From: DASUCS01 sp041166745
Lineage (GTDB): Bacteria; Actinomycetota; Acidimicrobiia; Acidimicrobiales; JACDCH01
Direction of reading: 5' to 3'
Assembly: GCA_041166745.1 (NCBI GenBank)
Contig: JBEEGH010000018.1
Span: 1-64,000, forward strand
Length of the DNA stretch: 64,000 nucleotides
Part shown: positions 1-8,133 of the stretch, piece by piece
How the letters are laid out: every line of letters starts with the position of its first letter
Numbering within the stretch: the stretch's first letter is position 1
Notes under the pieces: generated by a model
Seen by the model: the letters and a program-made list of their open reading frames with translations, nothing else
What the model was told of the DNA's origin: nothing
Databases searched by the model: none
Program-made: the position numbers and the translations under genes

Positions 1-151
1 TGAGGGCACGGAGATGTGCATGCCGGGCGACAACACGGTCATGACCATCGAGTTGATCGCCCCGATCGCCATGGACGAGGGGCAACGGTTCACCATCCGC
101 GAAGGCGGCCGCACCGTCGCCGCCGGCTCGGTGACGAAAATCATCAAGTAA
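1..151 (+). CDS. tuf: Elongation factor Tu, C-terminal fragment
   Basis: This is the last 49 codons of EF-Tu, the GTPase that delivers aminoacyl-tRNA to the ribosome. The reading frame enters at base 2 and stops with TAA at 149-151. The visible protein is the end of the domain III beta barrel: the stretch [19 protein letters not shown] followed by [13 protein letters not shown] is near-identical to actinobacterial EF-Tu tails. The 5' part lies outside the window. rpsJ follows 129 bp later, the usual str-to-S10 operon junction. Confidence 0.95.
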   Translation, partial: EGTEMCMPGDNTVMTIELIAPIAMDEGQRFTIREGGRTVAAGSVTKIIK

Positions 152-160
152 TCTCAGTTT

Positions 161-257
161 CGGCCCCGAACCAAAGGTTCGGGGCCGAGTCAATTGCGCC
201 GCCTTCGGCGGCACTGAAAGAGTTGTCCTGCTCGACCGAGCAAGTCGGATCGAGCAG
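161..257 (+). repeat. Three-hairpin intergenic element, copy 1 (tuf/rpsJ spacer)
   Basis: Three consecutive stem-loops fill most of the tuf-rpsJ spacer. Hairpin 1 is a perfect 12-bp stem with an AAA loop (161-172 / 176-187). Hairpin 2 is a 6-bp stem with a TTC loop (198-212). Hairpin 3 has an outer 8-bp stem (228-235 / 250-257), an inner 4-bp stem (236-239 / 245-248), a GCAAG loop and a single bulged A at 249. The same architecture recurs after groEL at 56177-56274, with conserved loops and linkers and compensatory stem changes. Hairpin 1 could end tuf transcription but has no T-run. The function is unknown: a structured RNA, a processing site or a small repeat are all possible. Confidence 0.8.
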
Positions 258-280
258 CTGATCCTTGAAAAGCGAGTGAG

Positions 281-601
281 ATGGCTGACAAGCAGAAGAT
301 TCGTATCCGTCTGAAGGCATACGACCACGAGATCATCGACCAATCGACGCGCAAGATCGTCGAGACCGTCGTTCGTACCCAGGCCAACGTGCGTGGTCCG
401 ATCCCGTTGCCGACGGAGAAGCACCGCTACACGGTCATTCGCTCGCCGCACAAGGACAAGGACAGCCGCGAGCACTTCGAGATGCGCGTACACAAGCGCC
501 TCCTCGACATCCTCGAGCCGAGCCCCAAGACGGTCGATTCGCTCCAGCGCCTCGAGCTTCCCGCCGGCGTCGATATCGAGATCAAAATCCAGCAAGCCTG
601 A
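281..601 (+). CDS. rpsJ: 30S ribosomal protein S10
   Basis: S10 (106 aa) is a small-subunit head protein and, in other bacteria, the NusE antitermination factor. The sequence is canonical throughout, for example [16 protein letters not shown] near the N terminus and [20 protein letters not shown] at about 44-63. A GCGAGTGAG stretch just upstream supplies a weak ribosome-binding site. Normally rplC follows directly. Here rplC lies 17 kb away, behind an unrelated gene island, so S10 is cut off from the rest of its operon. Confidence 0.97.
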   Translation: MADKQKIRIRLKAYDHEIIDQSTRKIVETVVRTQANVRGPIPLPTEKHRYTVIRSPHKDKDSREHFEMRVHKRLLDILEPSPKTVDSLQRLELPAGVDIEIKIQQA

Positions 602-658
602 GGAACCGCCACGGGTTCGGTGCTCGTTTAGAGTGCCGGTCTTGGTGGAGGCGATGAC

Positions 659-2329
659 GTGAGTGACAGCGGGACGGACGGGCCCTACCTGGGGATCCCT
701 GGAATCGACAGTGCCGTCGAGATCGGTCGATCGGCCTCCCACACCACGTACCGCGTGCGCGACATCGCTTCCGGGCGCACCGTCGTGATCAAGCTCCTCA
801 ACGCCGGCCGAGACTGGCCCGGGTTGCCCGAGCGATTCGAACGCGAACAGACGGCGATGGCCGCGCTCGGCCATCCGAACATCGTCCCGGTGCTCGGCCA
901 TGGCTGGAGCGAGACCGGCATGCCCTACATCGTCACCGGCGAGGTCGCCGGCGGATCGATCGCCGACCGGTTGAGCGGCCCGACGCCGATGACCGGCCCC
1001 GACATCCTCAGCCTCGGCGTCCGCCTTGCCGGTGCGCTCGAGTCCGCCCACCGGGCGGGCGTGGTGCACGGCGACCTGCGTCCCGACGACATGATGGTCT
1101 CGACCCACGGCGAACCGCTCGTCGCCGACTTCGGTGTCGTCACGCTCGTGCGCCCCAACGCCGCGGACGTCACGGACCCAGCTGACCTCGCCCACGTCGC
1201 GCCGGAGCTGCTCGATGCCGAGCCGGCCACCGCGGTCAGTGATCTGTACTCGCTGACGTCGGCGCTCTACACGCTGTTCGCCGGTGTGCCGGCGTACGTC
1301 CGACCCGGCGAGCAGTCGATCATTCCGGTGATCAAGCGCATCGCGTCCGATCCGCTGCCCGACCTGGGGGCGAAGAACGTTCCGCCCCCGGTGGTCGATG
1401 CCATCTCCAAGGGAATGGCCAAGGATCCCGCGGAGCGGTACCAGACCGCGCAGGATCTGGGTCGGTCGCTCCAGCAGGCGCAAGTAGCGCTCGGGCTGCC
1501 GATGACCGAGATGACGATGCTCGGCGCTCCGACGGCGCGGACGGCACCCGTACGCCGCGCCGCTCCCGTCGCTGCGGCGTCACCGCCGACCGCGGCCGGT
1601 CCGCCAGTCGCCGCCGCGGCCGGGCCTCCAGGTGGAGCACCCCGCGCGAACCGCACTCCGCTCGTGGTCGCGGCGATCGCGTTGGTCGTGGTCATCGCGG
1701 CGGTCGCATTCTTTGCCACGCGTGGCGGTGGTTCGAGTGCCGCGTCGAGCTCGAGCAGCGCGACGACGACGACAACTCGCAGAGGCAGCACGACAACGAC
1801 GACGACGGACACGACCCCGCCCACGCTCGGCGCCAGCACGGAGCTCCTGACCAACGACGGGGGTCAACTCGAGGTCAACGTCCCGACCTCGTGGTCTGAC
1901 CGCCAGACGACCACGACCAATGACGGGTTCCCGTCGATCCTGGCGTCGACCGACCTGACGGACTTCACGTCCGGGTCGTTCCTGCAACCTGGACTCGAAT
2001 TCATCGCGGTTCCGCCGACGACGGTCGACCCGTCGAACCTCGACGCCGCCCTCGACCTCATCATGGGTGTTGATCACGGCGGCAGCACGCTCGACGCGGC
2101 ATGTACCCGTGGCTCGCGCTCCGACTTCGCGCCGGATGGCTCGGGTCTGTCCGCCGGGCGGTTCGAGCGCCTCACCGCGTGTAACGGCGGTGGTGACGTC
2201 GTCATCGTCGCGGCCACGGACGCGAACCTCACCTTCGCTGTGCTGATGGAGATCCATTTCGGCAACCCGCCGGACGACGCCGGTGTCGACGCGGTGACGA
2301 CGTCCTTCAATGTGGTGCAGTTCCCGTGA
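659..2329 (+). CDS. Membrane-anchored Ser/Thr kinase-like receptor 1
   Basis: A 556-aa protein with a cytoplasmic kinase-like domain (about 15-275), a Pro/Ala-rich linker, one membrane helix (about 333-353), a Ser/Thr-rich stalk and an extracellular domain with two Cys (about 400-556). Lys45 (VVIKLLN), HGDL with Asp139, DFG (157-159) and APE (181-183) are present. The glycine-rich loop is degenerate, the HRD Arg is Gly, and the catalytic-loop Asn is Asp144, so it may be a weak kinase or pseudokinase. GTG start at 659 is preceded by GGTGGAGG. Its TGA overlaps the GTG of the next, paralogous gene. The extracellular part contains a VPxxW-type motif, as in LpqN/PsbP-fold domains (inference). Confidence 0.85.
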   Translation: MSDSGTDGPYLGIPGIDSAVEIGRSASHTTYRVRDIASGRTVVIKLLNAGRDWPGLPERFEREQTAMAALGHPNIVPVLGHGWSETGMPYIVTGEVAGGSIADRLSGPTPMTGPDILSLGVRLAGALESAHRAGVVHGDLRPDDMMVSTHGEPLVADFGVVTLVRPNAADVTDPADLAHVAPELLDAEPATAVSDLYSLTSALYTLFAGVPAYVRPGEQSIIPVIKRIASDPLPDLGAKNVPPPVVDAISKGMAKDPAERYQTAQDLGRSLQQAQVALGLPMTEMTMLGAPTARTAPVRRAAPVAAASPPTAAGPPVAAAAGPPGGAPRANRTPLVVAAIALVVVIAAVAFFATRGGGSSAASSSSSATTTTTRRGSTTTTTTDTTPPTLGASTELLTNDGGQLEVNVPTSWSDRQTTTTNDGFPSILASTDLTDFTSGSFLQPGLEFIAVPPTTVDPSNLDAALDLIMGVDHGGSTLDAACTRGSRSDFAPDGSGLSAGRFERLTACNGGGDVVIVAATDANLTFAVLMEIHFGNPPDDAGVDAVTTSFNVVQFP

Positions 2330-4044
2330 GCGACATCGACCTCGGCATCCCGGGGATCGCGGATGTCGTCGAGGTTGCCCGCACCTCGGCGTACACGACC
2401 TACCGCGTGCGCGATTCGGGCACCGGACAGTTCGTGCTGATCAAGATCGTGCACGCCCCAGGCCGTCCGCCATCCGTCGTCGATCGTTTCTCCCGCGAGC
2501 AGGACGTGCTGGTCGAGCTGACCGGTCACCCGAACTTGATCTCGATCTTCGGTCACGGCGCGACCGTCGGCGGCGAGCAGTTCGTCGTCACCGAGTTGAC
2601 GAGCCAGACAACCGCGTCCGATCGTTTCTCGACCGCTCCGCCGATGACCGGGCCCGAGGTGCTCCGCCTCGGCATCCGCGCCGCCGGTGCGCTCGAGTCG
2701 GTGCACCGAGGTGGGGTGGTGCACGGCGACCTCCGTGCTGCGAACATCGTGCTGTCCGACACTGGAGACCCGGGGATCGCCGACGTCGGGCTCGTGACGT
2801 TGACGGGCGCGAGCGTTTCCGCCACCGGCGACCCGCGCGATCTGGAGCACGCTTCACCCGAACAGCTCGATGGTCAGTACCTGACGCCGGCGAGTGATCA
2901 GTACTCGTTGGCCGCAGCGCTGTATCACCTGCTGGCCGGTGAAGCAGCCTTCGTGCGGCCGAACGACACGTCGGTCGTCCCGGTGATCAAGCGCATCGCG
3001 ACCGACCCGCCACCTGATCTCAAGGCCAAGGGCGTCCCGCCGGCCGCGGCCGAAGCGGTGCACAAGGCGCTCAGCAAGAGCCCGGTTGATCGTTACCCCA
3101 GCATGCAAGCGTTCGGTCGGGCACTGCAGCAGGCCGAGGTCGCGCTCGGCCTCCCGATGACCGACCTGACCGTCATGACGCCGGATACAAAGCTGCCCAC
3201 GGTGTGGGAAGTCGCGCCGGCCGCCGCGGCAACCGCCCCGGTCGCGGCGGCCGCACCCGCGTCGAGCGGACCACCGGCCGCGCCGGCCGGGCCGAAGGGT
3301 CCGCCATCAAGCGGCGGCCCGCCTGCGGCGCCCGCGTCCTCGACTTCGAAGTCCCGCAAGCCGCTGTTCATCGGCATCGGTGTGGCGTTGGTCGTCGTGC
3401 TCATCGCGGCCCTGCTCCTCTCGCGAGGCGGGAGCGACAAGAAAGACGCCGGCGCGTCAGTGACGACCACGACGCGGCGGGCGTCGAGCTCGTCGAAGTC
3501 GGCCAACGACTTCTCACCCGACGGCTTCATCACCGTGAACAACTCCTTCGAACACGGCGACGTCGAGGTGTTCGTGCCCGACGACTGGACCGACGCATTC
3601 CCGGTGAATCTCGCGAACGGCGAGCCTCAGTTCCGGGTTGCGCCCGATGCGGACAAATTCGTCGACGGCACCTTTACGCACCCCGGCGTGCAGATCGATG
3701 CCTTCAGCGGCGTGGATGCGACCGACCTCGACAACTTGCTGGCCGTCTTTGCGTCGCTACCACCCGACAAGACCGGTTGGCCCGGCGGGCCTCCAAACGA
3801 CGTGTGCACTCCGGCGGGCACCGGTAACTACCCGGCCGACCTCAACACCACCAGTGACGGGAATTTCACGGGAAGGTTCCAACGGTTCACCAAGTGCCGC
3901 GGTGCCGGCTCGCTGCTGGTCATCATCGCGACTCCCGCCGATCAATCGTTCATCGTCGACATCGTGGTGCAGACGGTCTCGCCTGCCGACGAGCAGGCAG
4001 TGCCCACCATCGTCAGCTCTGTTCTCGTCGACAACTTCCCCTGA
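2326..4044 (+). CDS. Membrane-anchored Ser/Thr kinase-like receptor 2
   Basis: A 572-aa paralogue of the preceding gene with the same layout: kinase-like domain (about 10-270), Ala/Pro-rich linker, membrane helix (about 346-366) and an extracellular module with VPDDW and two Cys. Lys40 and HGDL (Asp135, Asn140) are kept, but DFG has become DVG (153-155), APE has become SPE and the glycine loop is lost. The pair thus differ in which catalytic features they have lost. The GTG start at 2326 lies inside the upstream stop (GTGA), so the two are translationally coupled and probably made in equal amounts. A tandem duplication is the simplest origin. Confidence 0.85.
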   Translation: MSDIDLGIPGIADVVEVARTSAYTTYRVRDSGTGQFVLIKIVHAPGRPPSVVDRFSREQDVLVELTGHPNLISIFGHGATVGGEQFVVTELTSQTTASDRFSTAPPMTGPEVLRLGIRAAGALESVHRGGVVHGDLRAANIVLSDTGDPGIADVGLVTLTGASVSATGDPRDLEHASPEQLDGQYLTPASDQYSLAAALYHLLAGEAAFVRPNDTSVVPVIKRIATDPPPDLKAKGVPPAAAEAVHKALSKSPVDRYPSMQAFGRALQQAEVALGLPMTDLTVMTPDTKLPTVWEVAPAAAATAPVAAAAPASSGPPAAPAGPKGPPSSGGPPAAPASSTSKSRKPLFIGIGVALVVVLIAALLLSRGGSDKKDAGASVTTTTRRASSSSKSANDFSPDGFITVNNSFEHGDVEVFVPDDWTDAFPVNLANGEPQFRVAPDADKFVDGTFTHPGVQIDAFSGVDATDLDNLLAVFASLPPDKTGWPGGPPNDVCTPAGTGNYPADLNTTSDGNFTGRFQRFTKCRGAGSLLVIIATPADQSFIVDIVVQTVSPADEQAVPTIVSSVLVDNFP

Positions 4045-4054
4045 TGACCCAAGA

Positions 4055-4777
4055 ATGACGGATGCAGTCGTTCCCTCTTGGGAGGGTGTGCGCGAACGGC
4101 GATTGGCTCGCCTGCAACGCATCGACGCGAAGTTGGTGATCGCCGTGCTGATCGGCCTCGTGTCGGTGACCGGTGCGTTCATCACGTGGAAGTCGTCGCA
4201 ACTCGGCGAGAAGGCCACGGACAGGGATCGACAGGCGATCGCAGAGACGGTGCTGCAGGAGCAGAGCAACGCGAACATCGAGACGCAGCTTCGCGACGAG
4301 CAACAGGCGTTCGTTCAGTACAAGGAGAACCTGACCAACGCTCGCCTTCTCGATGCCCAAGCCGATCGGCTGGCGGCCGACGGTCTCACGGCCGAAGCCG
4401 CGCAAGCGCGCGATGAGGCCGCGGTGCAGCGCGAGGTGGCCAACAGCCTTGCGTCATTCACGCTGGACACCACCTACGTGACGTTCGACGACACGACCGG
4501 TGTGCCAACCGACTTCCGCGTCGACCAGCGCCGCGGAGACCTCAGAAGTCTCGACGACCAAGCGGCCAAGTTGAACCCTGATCGTACGGCCGCGCAGGCA
4601 GTCGACTATCGCCGGCGGACGCAGCGGCTCGAAGGGTGGACCATCGCCCTGGTGCTCGCAGTCCTGTTGCTCACCATCGCCACGATCACACGCAACGCCC
4701 GGGCCCGTCCGTGGATCGCATCGGCGGCTGTCGTCATCTACGTCGCCTCGGCCAGCATCGCGTTGCTCGGAGACTGA
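4055..4777 (+). CDS. Three-span membrane protein with extracytoplasmic coiled region
   Basis: I do not recognise a named family with certainty; the layout resembles DUF4337-type proteins. The 240-aa product has one membrane helix near 27-45, a long charged, Gln/Ala-rich helical stretch (about 50-185) and two closing membrane helices (about 193-211 and 219-238). The ATG at 4055 was chosen because it follows the kinase stop by 10 bp and immediately precedes the first membrane helix. The next gene begins one base after its stop and has the same TM/helical/TM-TM start, so the two look like a duplicated or partner pair serving the receptor-kinase cluster. Confidence 0.7.
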   Translation: MTDAVVPSWEGVRERRLARLQRIDAKLVIAVLIGLVSVTGAFITWKSSQLGEKATDRDRQAIAETVLQEQSNANIETQLRDEQQAFVQYKENLTNARLLDAQADRLAADGLTAEAAQARDEAAVQREVANSLASFTLDTTYVTFDDTTGVPTDFRVDQRRGDLRSLDDQAAKLNPDRTAAQAVDYRRRTQRLEGWTIALVLAVLLLTIATITRNARARPWIASAAVVIYVASASIALLGD

Positions 4778-4778
4778 C

Positions 4779-6899
4779 ATGCCTGATGTTGAAGCGCCGG
4801 AGATCGAGCTCGACGAGGATGCACCGACATTCCGGCGACGCCTCGCCCTGGTCGTCGTGCTCATCACGTTGTTCGGCGCGGCCATCGCGTACCTCCATGA
4901 GCAGAACAGCAACTTCGAGGACAACGCGGCGCGCGATGGCCAAATGGCCTCCATCAGGGGCTTCGGCCAGCAAGTGGAGGCGTTGACCGAATACGGCTTC
5001 GACTACAACGTGTTCGTCGAACGGCAGCTGCTCGAGCGTCGGGCGGTGGTCGCGTCCTCGCGTCAACGATCCACCCTCGACAGTTCGCTGGCCGCGTTGT
5101 ACGGCGGCGAGAGCGATCGGTTCACGCAGCTCCGCGACGCCGTCGGCGAGAGCACGCCGGTCCAGGATTTCGATGCCGCGCAACAGCGCGACGGCGAACT
5201 GCAGACCAAGCCGGACCTACAGCGCCTGAAGCAAGGCGTGTTCGCGAACAAGGCGAATGACTACGGCGACAAGGCCGACGCCTACGTGGCGCTCCTGACG
5301 GTGCTAGCCGTCAGCCTGTTTCTCACAGGCCTGTCACTGACCGTGGGCGGGCGGGGTCGTTACCTGCTCGCGTTCCCGGGTGTCGCGATCGCCGTCATCT
5401 GTGTCGGTTGGGCGGTAGTCATCACGACGGGCGGCATCACGTCCGTCTCGGATCAGGCCATCACGCTTGCCGTCGACGGTCAACGATCGCAACTGAGCGG
5501 CGATGCGCAGACAGCCGTCGACAAGTACCGGGCCGCCGTCAAAGACAGTCCGCAGTTCGGCACGGCTTGGGCGCGGCTCGCCGACGCCGAGTTCTTGGCG
5601 GGTGTGTCCGACTCCGCCGGCAACCAGTTCCAGAGCCTCTCGGATGAGCAGGCGACACGGCGAGCGGTTGATGCGGGCGAGAAGGCGATCTCGTTGGGCG
5701 AGGGCGACGCGTCGCTGCTCAGCAGCATCGGCTTCTACCACTTCACGCTCGGCGACTACGACCGCGCCGAAGTGCTGTCACAGCAAGCGCTCGAAGGCAA
5801 CGACCAGTTTCCGCCGCTCGTGTTCAACCTCGGCGTGGTGCAGGTCGCCAAGGGTGACGCATCGGCGGCGCGCACAACGTACGAGAACGGCCTCGAGCTC
5901 CTGGCCGACAAGCGCTTCGACCTGCTCCGCCAACAGATCATCGGAGCCGCTCGCACCGATCTCGAGATCGCCGTTGACCGAACACCGAACAGCAAGGATC
6001 TGGCGCAGGAGATGAAGGGCCTGCTGGCCTCGGCTGAGGCACCGATCCTCGTCGTCGATCCCGGGCCGGATCGTGCCGCCGAGAATTCCTCCGTGACCGA
6101 CGTGAAGATCTCGACCGACCGGTTTCGCGTGTTCGCCTCGTACACGGCCGAGGGGTTCGACGTGAACACGCCCCTGATCAACGTCTGGTACTTCCGCCCG
6201 CTCGATCGCAACGGGCAGGGACCGTTCGAGCAGGTGTTCCTGCTGGACAGGCCCACGTTCACGGGGAACAACCCTGCGCTCCAGACCGACCCCGTCGAGA
6301 ACCGCAGTTGCCTGCCTGGAGGCGACTACCGCGTGGAGGTGTACGCCGGCCGCGATCTGCTCGCGAGTGCAGACGAGCACTTCACCGACAGCCCGCTCGG
6401 CGCCCTGGTGGTCGCCGGCGGTGAAGACGTGGGGTTCACGTTGTGCCGTCCCGACAAGTGGACGGAGCCGGACATCACGTTGCAGCCGGGCTCCCTCGCG
6501 TTCGCGAATCCAGACGACTCGGCGCAATTCGTGCTCGTCTTCAGCTTCCCGATCGGCGCCGGATCGGGAGCGAACGGCTCCACGCTCTTGAACGCGACGA
6601 TCCAGGCCGCCGTCGAGCAGCAGCAGATCAAGGTGGAGGGTGTTCCTGCGGCGGGCGAGGAGTTGCTGGGACGGACGGTCGACGGCGTCGACGTGACGTT
6701 GCAGACGACGAGCGTCACGGGTGTCACTTCGCTCGGCGACAGCGTCAGGATCACCGGCTCCGTGGGGTCGGACGACGTGGTGCGGGTGGTCATCATCAGC
6801 GCCGCCAATCCGAGCGAATTAGACACCGTGCGCAGCGAACTCGTGAACTCGATCCGCTTCCTTCGAGTACCGGACACCGTGGGTTCCAACGGCGGTTAG
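4779..6899 (+). CDS. Membrane TPR protein with C-terminal sensor-like module
   Basis: A 706-aa protein. A membrane helix (about 23-40) is followed by a long helical region, then two membrane helices (about 167-189 and 195-216), TPR-like repeats (about 235-390) and a C-terminal beta-rich region (about 430-700). The C-terminal part contains LCRPDKW and a closing segment like the ends of the extracellular modules of the two kinases upstream. The first third matches the architecture of the preceding gene. It starts one base after that gene, so all four genes from 659 form one operon. The function is not known. Co-transcription with kinase-like receptors suggests a shared envelope-sensing complex (inference). 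Confidence 0.7.
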   Translation: MPDVEAPEIELDEDAPTFRRRLALVVVLITLFGAAIAYLHEQNSNFEDNAARDGQMASIRGFGQQVEALTEYGFDYNVFVERQLLERRAVVASSRQRSTLDSSLAALYGGESDRFTQLRDAVGESTPVQDFDAAQQRDGELQTKPDLQRLKQGVFANKANDYGDKADAYVALLTVLAVSLFLTGLSLTVGGRGRYLLAFPGVAIAVICVGWAVVITTGGITSVSDQAITLAVDGQRSQLSGDAQTAVDKYRAAVKDSPQFGTAWARLADAEFLAGVSDSAGNQFQSLSDEQATRRAVDAGEKAISLGEGDASLLSSIGFYHFTLGDYDRAEVLSQQALEGNDQFPPLVFNLGVVQVAKGDASAARTTYENGLELLADKRFDLLRQQIIGAARTDLEIAVDRTPNSKDLAQEMKGLLASAEAPILVVDPGPDRAAENSSVTDVKISTDRFRVFASYTAEGFDVNTPLINVWYFRPLDRNGQGPFEQVFLLDRPTFTGNNPALQTDPVENRSCLPGGDYRVEVYAGRDLLASADEHFTDSPLGALVVAGGEDVGFTLCRPDKWTEPDITLQPGSLAFANPDDSAQFVLVFSFPIGAGSGANGSTLLNATIQAAVEQQQIKVEGVPAAGEELLGRTVDGVDVTLQTTSVTGVTSLGDSVRITGSVGSDDVVRVVIISAANPSELDTVRSELVNSIRFLRVPDTVGSNGG

Positions 6900-6939
6900 T
6901 CTCTGCCCGCTTGCTGATCGAAACGGTGGAGGATTGGTC

Positions 6940-7389
6940 ATGTCCGACGAAGCTGCGATGGAGTACCTGAAGTCCCACGAGCTGCTGTTCCTCGGAACAT
7001 GCAGTCTCGCCGGTAACCCGCACGTGTCGCCGATGTTCTACGCGTGCGAGGGCAAGAAGATCTACTTCTCCGCGCCTCCTGACTCGGAGACCGATCGCAA
7101 TCTCAAGGAGAACCCGATCGCGGAGATCGCGGTTTCAGAGATGCCCAAGGACTGGAAGCAGTCGAAGGGTCTGCAGATCGAGGGCCCGGTCACCGAGCTC
7201 GATGGCGACGAAGAGACCCATGCCGGCGAGCTGTTCAAGGCGCGGTACTCGTTCCTCGGCGACAGCGCGATGCACACGCATTACTGGCGCCTCGATGCCG
7301 AAGAGATCATCTACATGCACACCGACGGCGACAACTCCGACGAGACGCAGTCGTCCCTCGGTCAGACCTGGGCCAAGAGCAAGTCCTAA
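6940..7389 (+). CDS. Pyridoxamine 5'-phosphate oxidase-family (FMN split-barrel) protein
   Basis: A 149-aa member of the PNPOx-like split-barrel superfamily, whose members bind FMN or F420 and act as small oxidoreductases. Characteristic features are the N-terminal FLGTCSLAGNPHVSPMFYA strand pair and KKIYFSAPPDSETDRNLKENP. The ATG was preferred to an in-frame TTG two codons upstream because GGTGGAGG lies at the proper distance. The substrate cannot be told from sequence. It ends 12 bp before the convergent CcmI-like gene. Confidence 0.75.
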   Translation: MSDEAAMEYLKSHELLFLGTCSLAGNPHVSPMFYACEGKKIYFSAPPDSETDRNLKENPIAEIAVSEMPKDWKQSKGLQIEGPVTELDGDEETHAGELFKARYSFLGDSAMHTHYWRLDAEEIIYMHTDGDNSDETQSSLGQTWAKSKS

Positions 7390-7401
7390 CCGGGTCCGTG
7401 A

Positions 7402-8133
7402 TCAACCGCCGCCCGCGAGGGCGGCGTTCACCTTGTCGAGCTTGGCCTGCACGGCCTGACGCTGCGCGTCGTCTACCGCGGTGGTGAGCAGCTGCTCGAG
7501 CAACGGTTTGGCCGCCGCCGGATCGTTGAGCTTGTCGAAGCGGATCGTCGCGAGAAACCAGAGTGCGTCGGGATTGCCGGGCTCCTTCACGAGGCTCTGC
7601 TCCAACAGCCCAGCCCCTTTCGCGGGGTCGGTCAGCAGCCCGGTCGTCCAACCGAGGTAGCGCAGTGCCCGTGCCTGATCTGCTGTTGCGGTTGCTCGCG
7701 CGGCGGCTTCTCCCGCGTGGAACCGCGCTCGTTCGAGTTGCGCCTTTCGGCCGTCAGCGGTTTGTTCTCCGTCGGCGGCGCTGAGGTAACGCTCGACGAG
7801 CGCAAGGCGCATCGGCACGACATCCGGGTTCGCTGCGACGACCGTCTCCATCTCGTCGTTGCTGACCTGCGAGAGATCGCGGCCGTCTTGCGTCGTCGAG
7901 GGGGTCGGGCCGGTCGCCGTGGCCGTTGACGTCTTGGCGTCATGGCCGGTGATGAACACGAATCCACCAACGAGCGCGCCGAGGCCGACCACGACCAACG
8001 CGATCACGGCGAGAAGGGTTCGATCCGACCACCGTCGGGTCGAGGTGTCGTCGAAAGGAACCGAGCCATCCGCGCCGAGGGGCCGGATCACTCCCGTCGT
8101 CGGTGCCGCCGGTGTCGTCGTAACCGCCACCAC
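7402..8133 (-). CDS. Membrane-anchored TPR protein, CcmI-like
   Basis: A 243-aa protein with one membrane helix (about 39-61) and an extracytoplasmic helical repeat region (about 95-240) built from tetratricopeptide-like units. This layout matches the CcmI/NrfG family, which holds apocytochrome c during heme attachment. It is co-directional with, and overlaps by 46 bp, the multiheme cytochrome gene upstream of it, which supports a role in maturing that protein (inference from context). GTG start. The assignment as CcmI-like rests on topology and context rather than on a diagnostic motif. Confidence 0.6.
   Translation of the reverse strand: MVAVTTTPAAPTTGVIRPLGADGSVPFDDTSTRRWSDRTLLAVIALVVVGLGALVGGFVFITGHDAKTSTATATGPTPSTTQDGRDLSQVSNDEMETVVAANPDVVPMRLALVERYLSAADGEQTADGRKAQLERARFHAGEAAARATATADQARALRYLGWTTGLLTDPAKGAGLLEQSLVKEPGNPDALWFLATIRFDKLNDPAAAKPLLEQLLTTAVDDAQRQAVQAKLDKVNAALAGGG

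Noticed and set aside
603..634. Small hairpin (603-607 / 614-618) and TAGAGT at 629-634 as terminator plus promoter after rpsJ
   Set aside because: The stem is only 5 bp and no -35 lies at the right distance from the TAGAGT.
1741..1815. Repetitive ACGACG-type tract in the first kinase gene as a tandem repeat
   Set aside because: It encodes the Ser/Thr-rich stalk after the membrane helix; repetition reflects the low-complexity protein rather than a DNA repeat.
7407..7426. 8-bp hairpin with a GCGA loop as a terminator between the convergent FMN protein and CcmI-like genes
   Set aside because: It lies within the last codons of the CcmI-like gene (Ala/Gly-rich end), so codon composition may explain it. 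There is no T-run.
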